Shown here: in pieces, positions 56,404-64,000 of the stretch
Layout: each line of letters begins with the position of its first letter
Numbering within the stretch: the first letter of the stretch is position 1
Assembly (NCBI RefSeq): GCF_000708205.1
Contig: NW_014575562.1
Coordinates: forward strand, 435,616-499,615
Direction of reading: 5' to 3'
Length of the DNA stretch: 64,000 nt
Source of the DNA: Mixia osmundae IAM 14324
Taxonomy: Eukaryota; Basidiomycota; Mixiomycetes; Mixiales; Mixiaceae
Translations under genes and position numbers: made by a program
Notes under the pieces: model-generated
What the model saw: only the letters and a program-made list of their open reading frames with translations
Told to the model about the DNA's origin: nothing
The model's database searches: none

Positions 56404-58853
56404 TCAGCTTCGAACCAGCTGACTCCGTGAGGAGCGCACCTTGCTGAGATCGCGACCCCAGATACCTCGCTTGGTCCAGTCGAGCATCAAGAGCATTCTC
56501 GTTCTCGTCGAGACTTGCTCGCTCAGATAGATCGATCGCCAGAGATACATGGCCACCAGACCACCTGCGAAGCTGTAGCCATTGAAATCGAATACTGCGC
56601 TCGTACCGAGCGAAGCCAGTGAGCCAAGCTGTCATCACGATCAGCATATAGAGTGTCGAAAAGTGAGCGACACACATGATTGTAGCTGAACGGCTTGTAG
56701 TAGACATCATCGATGTCATCGTAGATATCATTCAAAGCCATGGCATCGTGCGCTTTCCGACTGAGCGCAGACAGCTTCTTGCCGAGGTACTTGCCTTGCT
56801 GAGCTGCAACTTGAGCGGTCTGCCATGCAATCTTAGTGAGCGTACGACGATACAGTGGAGCGACTGACTGCAGGCAGGGCAGTCATCTTGCTTGAGATTT
56901 CTGCAAACATTGTTTGTAGGTCGTTCAATCCCATGACGCCGTCTTTGTCGGAATCATACTTGTCAAAGACTTTCCTGCAAAGGGAGCCTCTCAGACGGTT
57001 TCGGAAGCTCTGAGGGGCAGAGACTTGCCTGACTTTATTGATGTGTATCTGACTTGTTGGGAATTTGCGTTGGATGAGCTTGATCATTTCCTCGAACTCT
57101 GTATAGTTGATCTTGCCGTCATTGTCGCCGTCGCATTTTTCCACAAACTCGAGCAGGTGATCGACCAGATTAGTCTCGATGGTCGAGGCGTCTCCGAGCG
57201 CATACACTGTGCCGAGCGGTGCGCCGATGACCCGCAGATGACTGTCGACTTCGAGGGCATGCTTATGATACTGATTGGGCAGATGCTGCGCTACTGTGAC
57301 TGTGAAAGGGTTCATTGCCAAGCCTGTAGACCAAAGAACTAGACCAGCAGGAATCGTGTGCTCCTCAGGTTTGGCAGATTTATCTGCTCCCTTGACCGTG
57401 TATGTGATAGACTGTGGTCCGACCTCTTTGACGCGGGCATTTAGGATCGTGTTGATGCCGTCTTGGTTGAACTTTTGTTCTGCATACTCGCTGATCTTCT
57501 CTGCATAGGTATTGAGGATATGATCGCGTGACTGGATGATGTGGACCGATGCATCTTGCTTCAGTATCTTTGGGAAATATTTGAGCACGTCTTGCGATAG
57601 ACAGTCGTAGATCTCGCTAGCGAATTCGACGCCGGTCGGTCCGCCGCCTGCTACGCAAACAGACAGCAACCGCTTGCGTTCCTCTTCGCTCGTGCTGGGT
57701 AGACTTGCCGCTTCGAGATTCTCCATGAACCGTCGCCTGATCGCGAGCGCATCGCTGATGGTCTTGAGCTGGAAGCAATGCTCGAGCCCAGGAACACCAT
57801 GTGTCGCACTCGTAGCGCCCACAGCAATGACAAGTTTGTCATAGGGTACGTAGAAATTCTCGCCCTTGTCTGCTTTGTCGCCGCTTGGCCTTTCGCCCGT
57901 CTTGGCAGACGTAAGCTCAGAAGCGGAGGACGAGATGGGCGAGACCTCGATCAGTCGTTCCGACATGTCTATATCAACGCAGTGTGCTTGGATGAAGTGA
58001 CCATTGACGCCAGCAAGCAATCGACGCAAGGGCTCGACGAGTGAACGGGGCTCAACAGTGCCCACTGTTGCAGCTGGCAGAAGGGGCGTAAAGCAGTTAT
58101 AATTCTCAGGCGAGATACAGACGACATGGTAATCGCCCGCATAGAGACTTTTGAGCACTCCGACGGCGCCCCAGCCGCCACCAACGATGACAAGTCGGGG
58201 CTTTGTCATGAGGGACTTGCTGTCTGATGTCTCCTCATCGTCAACGAGCACCTCTGCTATCTTGAGATTCTTCGGTCCTCCCCTCTTCGGATTGAGCGCG
58301 ACGGGATTGATGGGCACGCTGATGAAGGGGATCAGTCAAGGCTGACGCGACAGGTGGGTGAGACTTACTTGTCGACATGCTTGCTCGAATATGTAAAGGC
58401 ATCATACAGAAGAACGGTCAGCGTCAGAGTGACCGATCCGACGATGATACTGAGAAATGCGAGGAAGAAGACACGCAGAAAGACGTTGCGACCTCTTAGC
58501 AGGATCATATCAAGCACAGAGCTCCTCGAGCGATTTGGTGCCGACGACGAAGAGACCGGCTGAGCCTCTGCTGCTCGCATGGTCGCAGAGCTCGCCAAAG
58601 TGCGCCTGGAGGCCAGCCATCGGAGCACAGCCGGGTTGTGTATGCTCGCTTGCCGGCTGCGCGACCGAGTGAGAGATAGCGCGGCTTTATGAGCGGATGA
58701 GACGGTGGGAGCTTGTGTGGTCGCACGACGAGGCAAGAGACTTGCGGTCCGGCTTACTGTGTGTACATCGAGCGCATTGCTCGGATGCGCAGGGCGTAGT
58801 GTCAGTATAGAGTGGCGCAGGAGGCCAAGAGCCGCCGAAGTAGATCTTGTCAT
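56404..58853 (-). CDS. External-type NADH dehydrogenase with EF-hands (NDE)
   Basis: Type II NADH:ubiquinone oxidoreductase that feeds electrons to the respiratory chain without pumping protons. Exons on the minus strand are 58853-58369, 58318-57029, 56974-56869, 56819-56676 and 56628-56404 (749 residues). A long Arg/Ser-rich presequence leads to a membrane segment (FFLAFLSIIVGSVTLTLTVLLY, about residues 130-152), which suggests anchoring with the enzyme facing the intermembrane space. FAD site VIVGGGWGAVGV and NAD site VCVAGGGPTGVEF are clear. An EF-hand (CDGDNDGKINYTEFEE) and a second loop (YDSDKDGVMGLNDL) interrupt the C-terminal region, as in calcium-binding fungal NDE proteins. The third intron (57028-56975) is GC-AG, 54 nt and stop-free. 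The end is typical (TAQVAAQQGKYL, NGYSFAGGLVAMYLWRSIYLSEQ). Confidence 0.9.
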
Positions 58854-59088
58854 GTTTGTGCGATCGTGCGATGCGTCGGGCCTGAAGATCCTGTAAAAGA
58901 TGCTGGGGATCTTTGGATTTGACTGATCAAATCAGAGACGAATTGAAACCGCGCATTGCCATGGGCTTGCTTGACGGAGCTTGGCAGTTTGGCCGGCCTC
59001 AACACTCCGAATTGACTTCACGAATTTATTACGCGCTTGCAAAATTCTTGCGTCCGTCACGCAACGGCTTAACGGACGCTCGCTTACT

Positions 59089-59668
59089 ATGAATACACCA
59101 CAATCGATGATGCTCGGATGGGGATGTAAGTCCTGTCCTCCTACTCAGACGGCTGTAGCCATCCGACGTCTTCGCGATCAGCTTGGATCCGTCGTCGAAG
59201 GCGGCCGACCACAAAATCCACGCACCTAGCCTCCAGCCAGAAGTCCCATAGCTGACAATATTGGCTTACTTTGCAGCGCTTTGCGTCGCTGCAGGAGTGG
59301 CATACTATTGGGCCAAAGGAGACATAAACGAGCGTAGGCGAGAGCAGTTCAAGGCAGGCACGCGCAACGATGACCGACGAGAATGTCAGCTCACATTCGC
59401 CATCTTCTCTCATCATGTGCTGACGAAAGGAAACTGCACAGGGTACGATCGGTTAGACGATAAGGAAAAGAAGACGGTGAAGACAAAGTTGGGCGGCGTG
59501 CCACCTTCTGATAAGAGCGCGGCTGCCGATCCGGCGCTCTCATTTCTCGGCTCTACTCATCTCGTCTCGGCCAAACCTTCTATCGGTGGCCGTCGCGCAG
59601 AGCTGCTCAGCAAGAGACGAGCGGACTGCGAGCGGGATCGCTGGACGGACGCATCGAGGCCATTTTGA
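59089..59668 (+). CDS. Small DUF4748-type mitochondrial protein
   Basis: Three exons (59089-59125, 59277-59384, 59442-59668) give 123 residues. The N terminus reads [18 protein letters not shown], a membrane segment with the Gly-Trp-Gly and Ala-Tyr-Tyr marks of the DUF4748 family. It is followed by a basic [13 protein letters not shown] helix, which suggests a small inner-membrane mitochondrial protein. The remainder is Lys-rich and polar. The first intron is 151 nt, the second 57 nt, both GT-AG with CTGAC-type branch sites. Function is not known. The family call rests on the short N-terminal pattern. Confidence 0.62.
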
Positions 59669-59827
59669 GAATGCCGCAGTTGATGACACATTTGGGTTGT
59701 AAGGGGCTTTCGATCATATTGCTGTTGTACTTCAATCGCAGACTGCATCACATGAACAGACTCCTGTGCTCGGCATAGCTGATGCAGACAAGGATACAAC
59801 GAAGCGTAGACTGCAGATGAAGCAAGA

Positions 59828-60531
59828 TTACTCCTTTGCCTCCTCGTTCTCGACCTCGACGATAGCATGTCGCTTCTCTGCCGTGCGAGCAGCTCGGCGC
59901 TCTCGGAGAGCCTTGTTCCTGGTGCAAACAGACACTGGATGAGCCCGGTGAAAACACGACAGAGCCAGCAAGGACTGACTTGACACGGCGAGCCTCCATT
60001 TGCTCGGAGAGGACCTTTGTGCGGGTCTTCTCGGCCTTTGCCTTGTGGATGAAGTCCATGAGAACACGCTTGTTCTTGAAGACGTTGCCCTTGGACTTGA
60101 GGTAGAGGGAATGGTAGAGATGCTTGTCGATCTTGCCTTGGTCTCTGTACTTGCGCAAAAGGCGTCGGAGAACGCGCTGGCGTCTCATCCAGAGTAGCTT
60201 GGTCGGCATACGAGCTTCTGCTGTACCTTTCCTGTGACGCGAACATGTGAATCAGCCGAGGAAATGGTGGTACAGACAAGTGAGCCTGCCTTTTACCAAA
60301 GCCAGAGTGACGGCCCTTTGACTTTGCCTCCTTGAGATCGCGTACGCGAGCACGAGAGTGGATGACGGGCTGCTTCTTGACGATGATTCCGTCTTTGAAG
60401 AGCTTGCGGATGTTGGCACGGCTGTTAGCCTGTGCGATGTCGGTCATGTGTGAAGGGTCGAGGAAGATCTTTCTCTTGCCCACGCCGAGCACAGAGGCCG
60501 CGAGCCTCTTCTGAGTCGAAAGATTCGTCAT
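59828..60531 (-). CDS. RPL19: Ribosomal protein eL19
   Basis: Large-subunit ribosomal protein forming the eB12-type bridge to the small subunit. Exons on the minus strand are 60531-60290, 60231-59980 and 59918-59828 (194 residues; yeast has 189). Conserved sequence throughout: [80 protein letters not shown] and [17 protein letters not shown]. The first intron seems to be GC-AG (donor GCAGGC at 60289), because the only GT alternative would lose the invariant KRK block. A GC donor in such a highly expressed gene is notable. Confidence 0.96.
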
Positions 60532-60834
60532 CTCTGCACGTCAGATGCGGCCGACGATCGAGCAGAACGAGCAAGGCGAGGTGGTAAACGAGGTCGACGA
60601 GCAGAGCAACAAGCAAGTGGACGAGGGGCGGTCAGGAGGACGAGCGAAGGAGCGAAAGCAGGCAGCACAGTCAGCTCTCGATCCATCCGCTAAGCCTGCA
60701 GCTGTGCTCACCTGCTGATCTTGTGCGATCTCTCGGACAAGGCCCTCTTGAAGGTACGGCAGCCTAAGCAGAGGCGGCGCCCTCAAGTTGAGACTTTTGA
60801 TCAGATTTACCTCTGAATTTACGCGCGACTTTCG
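60532..60834. promoter_or_regulatory. Divergent promoter region RPL19 / ALKBH7
   Basis: A 303 bp stretch between the RPL19 start (60531, minus) and the ALKBH7 start (60835, plus). No TATA box. Short pyrimidine-rich and AT-rich patches are present, but no defined ribosomal-protein promoter motif was recognised. Confidence 0.4.
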
Positions 60835-61712
60835 ATGCTGGCTCATGCGCGAACGCAGTCTCGCAGCGCTCCATGCTGGCGAGGCTGTGTGCGCAAGCTA
60901 GTCACACCGGCGCATCGATGGCAGACGCTTGCATCTCCAGGCTCACTCATCAACACGGATTGTCTTGCACATACTCACGACGAAGAAACCTTTGCGATTT
61001 GCGAGCACTTTCTCGACGAGGCTGAGCAGCACACTCTCCTGAAAGCGTCGCTGAAGCGTCTGGACACGACTTCCGATGCATCCGAATATCGTACAAAGCG
61101 TCGCCAGCATCGTGCCCAAGCACGATCACTCGATGCCGACGCGAAGAGTTCTCTGTTCTTACCGAAAGAATGCTATGGCTTCCATTCTGGCCACTTCGAT
61201 GGCGTGATCTCTGGCTACCGCGAGACCACTGTATCTCGCTTCGATGACCCTTTTGATGCCAATGAGCGGACTACCCTACTTGCCGTGCTCAAAAAGATCT
61301 ATGTGGCTCTCGGCGCGTCGGACGAATCTGTAGGCTTTGAGCCTCCGACGCATCTACTGATGCACTTGCTGCATCTCAGCTCGAGCGGTCGTATCGATCC
61401 GCATGTCGACAACATCGAAGCTTCGGGCGGATTGCTTGCCGGTTTGTCTCTGGGCTCCGAGCGAGTCATGCATCTCGAACGATCCAAGGATGACGCTTTT
61501 TCGGTCCTTTTGCCACCCGGCAGTCTCTACATTCAGCGCGGCACCGTTCGCTTTGACTACAAGCACTCGATCCCAGCCGAGGATACATGGCAATCACGTC
61601 TGGCAGGCGGGCAGCAGCGAGTCAGTCTAATGCTCCGGGTAAGTCTGCATATACTAGTACAATATACATCCCTGACTATGCGCAACAGGACCGACTCAAG
61701 ACAGAAACCTAA
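60835..61712 (+). CDS. ALKBH7-like 2-oxoglutarate/Fe(II) oxygenase
   Basis: Member of the AlkB-related ALKBH7 group, which in animals acts in the mitochondrial matrix in programmed necrosis and metabolism rather than in classical DNA repair. Exons 60835-61638 and 61689-61712 give 275 residues. The N terminus (MLAHARTQSRSAPCWRGCVRK) has a mitochondrial presequence look. Core features: GHFDGVISGYRETTVSRF, the metal ligands His and Asp in GRIDPHVDNI, AGLSLGSERVMHL, LLPPGSLYIQRG, the second His in DYKHSI, and the 2-oxoglutarate Arg region QRVSLMLR. The last exon is only 24 nt. The stop codon overlaps the convergent F-box gene's stop by base sharing at 61709-61712. Confidence 0.82.
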
Positions 61713-62679
61713 CAGCAAGTAAAGGGTTTGCCATCGATACGAAGCGCTTCTAGCTTGGCAAATTGGCGCGCACATGTCTCTGGCGATGCCCTACGACCAT
61801 TGAGCAGTACGATCTCGAATGAGGCGAAGCGCAAGTCCTTGGCATTGCCCGTGATGAAATCAAACTGGCTCGAGGTCAGAACGCAAGAACGCAGATCGAG
61901 CCTCTCGAGCTTGTCCAATGGCGCAGGAATCGAGAGCGGTCGTGGCCAGTTTGCCTGATGTTCGCCCGCTAGCAAACCTTCTATGCGCAGCGAGCGGAGG
62001 GCAGGTAGCCTCAACAACAGGTAGCCAAGCACCTCTGTGCGCTGTGCAGCAAGATGGGGGTCGCCGACGGGCATACGCCAATCGAGCATGCACAAAGTTG
62101 TACTGTTGATCTGGCGAGGATCCAAGGAGTCGATGATGGCAAATTGTCGCCAGATCATGAGCTCCGTTGCATCTACTGTGAGATAGCCTTCCCCCCTGAT
62201 CGTTTGCAGATTGGGAAGCATGGCCAAGAGCTCTTGCAGATCGGCCCAGGAGGTGTGATGGCTCCTATTGGATGCCTTGCGCGTGTTGACGGCGACGCTT
62301 CGCACAGTACGCCGCCTTTCTGGCCTGAGACGAAGCGCACGGATGAGTCCCTGACAGCGTGAGCCTGTTGGTGCCCTTATCATGAGCAAGGAACGCGCGC
62401 TAATCGAGTCCCTATTGCACCTTTACTGCTGCTGAATCCATCTTGTGACGTGCGGACGGGGTACAGTAGGCAGATGTGTCGGTACAGGTGTATCGCCGCA
62501 AGCTTGCCCCACGATCGGTCGACAAACAGGCAAGAGTGAAGCGTGCCGATGTCACCGGATGTCAGTAATTCTTCGAAGATGAGACTGAGTACGTCCTCCG
62601 GCAGCTCTGGTACACGTGAGAGAGCGGGATGGGCCACGTAGTCCGGACCAGCCGTGAGGAGGAGCAGCCTTCGCAGCAT
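61709..62679 (-). CDS. F-box protein
   Basis: Predicted substrate receptor for an SCF ubiquitin ligase. Exons on the minus strand are 62679-62421 and 62364-61709 (304 residues). The F-box lies near the N terminus (RVPELPEDVLSLIFEELL, with LFVDRSWGKLAAIHLYRHI). The rest contains leucine-rich-repeat-like units (LPNLQTIRG, LPALRSLRIEGLL, LDKLERLDLRSC, LEALRID), common in basidiomycete F-box/LRR proteins. The substrate is unknown. The gene's start is 59 bp from the divergent tafazzin start. Its stop overlaps the ALKBH7 stop. Confidence 0.8.
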
Positions 62680-62738
62680 GTCGGGTCTTTGACGCCGCCG
62701 ACGGACACACGACGCGTCTCCTCTGGCGTCATCATCGC
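62680..62738. promoter_or_regulatory. 59-bp divergent promoter between the F-box gene and tafazzin
   Basis: Only 59 bp lie between the start codons of the minus-strand F-box gene (62679) and the plus-strand tafazzin gene (62739). Core promoter elements probably extend into one or both first exons. No TATA box is visible. Confidence 0.5.
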
Positions 62739-63664
62739 ATGCCTGAAAGAGCTTACCTGAGCTTCTTCGTCAAGGCCATCTCGAAAGCATTCCTTGGAAC
62801 GGCATGTCGTGTACACGTCAACGGTCTCGAGCGATTCGTGTCTCTCGTCGAACGCAAGAAAGGATTGATCACTTATTCCAACCACATCTCTGTCCTCGAT
62901 GATCCTCTCACTTGGGGCGTCATGCCCTTGCGCAATTGTCTCGACAAGCGCACTGTTCGTGAGTCGGTCCAATGCCCCGGCTGTGCTCGTGCTCACGGGA
63001 TAGGCATAAAGGGACGACACTGGGCGCATCTGATATTTGCTTCACCAACCCGCTCTTCACAGCATTCTTCAGTGCAGGCCAGACGATAGAGACGCACCGA
63101 GGTGCAGGAATCTATCAGCATGCGATTGATGTGGCCATTGAGAAGCTCAATGCCGGGCATTGGCTACATATCTATCCGGAAGGATACGTTGGGCAGACTT
63201 CGCCGACGACGGGCAAGCTAAGACGCTTCAAATGGGGCCTAGCACGGTTGCTGCTCGAAGCGAACCATGCACTACCGCATGAGCAAGGCGTGGAAATTGT
63301 ACCCATCTTCATACAAGGCTTTGAGAAAGTTATGCCCGAAGAACGTGGATTTCCTCGCTTCTTGCCTCGACTGGGTCAACGGATCACCATCACCTTTGGG
63401 GAGCCAGTCACTCAACTCGTCAGGCCTCTCATCGAGCTGGAAGATCTTTCAACAGGCAAGGTCGTCAAGCAGATCACGCTCCAGACAACAGATTCGCAAG
63501 AAGGCTCCCTGGCAATTGAGGACAGAGCGGGCGTTCGCGGCAGGCCGCGGCCACCACTGTATAAACGCGAAGATCCTACGCTGCCAGATCGACGCTCCAA
63601 ACTCGTTGCTGTCTTGCAAGATGCGCTCGAAAGCCTCGGCGCCAGAACGCTGCCAGAAGCGTGA
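62739..63664 (+). CDS. TAZ1: Tafazzin, cardiolipin-remodelling transacylase
   Basis: Mitochondrial phospholipid-lysophospholipid transacylase that sets cardiolipin acyl composition. Exons 62739-62958 and 63012-63664 give 290 residues. The catalytic H-X4-D motif is His49 to Asp54 in SNHISVLDDP. Next come LGASDICFTNPLFTAFFSAGQ, the substrate-binding block WLHIYPEGYVGQ, and RFKWGLARLL and VEIVPIFIQGFE. The N terminus holds the interfacial segment FFVKAISKAFLG. The intron acceptor is apparently AAG (ending at 63011); the nearer TAG gives the wrong frame. The C-terminal 50 residues are polar and end in a helix (LVAVLQDALESLG). Confidence 0.9.
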
Positions 63665-63869
63665 CGGTGCCGCCAAGCGCACACATGAGAAATAAACTCT
63701 TGCCTGGACATCGCGCTCTCAGGCTCTCGTGCGCGGAAGATCCAGCTAGAATGGGTCGACGTTGGCGCAAGTGCTGGAACAATTGCCACACCTACCTCCA
63801 GCTACAGCTTGTCGAGTCATGTAGCACCTCGAGTGCCTGCTACGGTCCTCGGTCTGTTAGGATTTCGCG

Positions 63870-64000
63870 ATGGCTCCTGGGTCACATTTCTCGTCGCTAT
63901 TGTGCCTCACTCGTCTTTCACCCCATTGAGAAGCACAATAACAATACTGACTGTATAGAGACATCTGGTCTCACGAATCAATGCCCTCACTCGGTGGTGA
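63870..64000 (+). CDS. Start of an unidentified gene, cut by the window edge
   Basis: An ATG in good context (GCGATGGCT) at 63870 opens a 32-nt first exon (63870-63901, MAPGSHFSSL). A 57-nt GT-AG intron with a TACTGAC branch site just before its TAG acceptor (63902-63958) follows. The second exon then stays open to the window end (LDIWSHESMPSLGG). The intron signals are the main support. Too little protein is visible to name a family. An alternative reading of the same intron would instead end another frame exactly at the window edge, so the frame choice is not certain. Confidence 0.45.

Overview
The window looks like nuclear chromosomal DNA of a compact, intron-rich fungus, most likely a basidiomycete yeast or dimorph of the Pucciniomycotina (Mixia-like; this placement is an inference from gene style, not from a search). 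Genes sit tens to a few hundred bases apart on both strands. They carry about 100 very short introns (mostly 34-60 nt), and the products are typical fungal housekeeping proteins. I saw no transposon, retroelement, virus-like element, CRISPR array or rRNA. Gene models were built by reading frames by eye, placing splice sites, and requiring family-conserved protein joins and an exon-length sum divisible by three.

Layout, left to right. 1-8 kb: the 3' end of the SUB2 RNA helicase, an acidic unknown, a Zn2Cys6 transcription factor, a secreted GH12-fold protein lacking its nucleophile, and an ERD1/EXS membrane protein. 8-16 kb: DNA ligase IV (18 exons), tail-to-tail with an NFX1/FAP1-type zinc-finger protein. 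16-23 kb: SFT2, a ferric reductase, the DnaJ chaperone SIS1, an AhpC/TSA-like thioredoxin-fold protein, an alkyltransferase-like DNA repair protein, an intron-containing elongator tRNA-Met and a small OB-fold-like candidate. 23-37 kb: an arrestin-related adaptor, a Whi5/Nrm1-type G1/S repressor candidate, CDC48, a DUF924 protein, carnitine acetyltransferase, IWS1 and ATP synthase subunit ATP18. 37-48 kb: a Ubp3/USP10-type deubiquitinase, eIF5, a short-chain dehydrogenase, the Rab GTPase YPT1, a Ser/Lys-rich small protein and an ADF-H/coiled-coil/PH protein. 48-64 kb: polyphosphate polymerase VTC4, NOP9, Rieske protein RIP1, a RING protein, an EF-hand NDE-type NADH dehydrogenase, a DUF4748 mitochondrial protein, ribosomal protein eL19, ALKBH7, an F-box protein, tafazzin and the start of one more gene.

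There is no operon-like pathway cluster. Several genes do share themes. Mitochondrial respiration and membranes: ATP18, RIP1, NDE-type dehydrogenase, tafazzin, ALKBH7, DUF4748. DNA repair: LIG4, the alkyltransferase-like protein, possibly ALKBH7. Early secretory traffic: YPT1, SFT2, ERD1. Gene expression: SUB2, IWS1, eIF5, eL19, NOP9, tRNA-Met. Ubiquitin: CDC48, Ubp3-like, RING, F-box, arrestin adaptor.

The most unusual signals are in gene architecture rather than in a new multigene system. At least seven introns appear to use GC-AG borders. YPT1 needs an 8-nt internal exon. IWS1 needs a 24-nt intron. Two introns are stop-free multiples of three. Two convergent gene pairs overlap by four bases at their stop codons, and two divergent pairs have only 59 and 84 bp between start codons.
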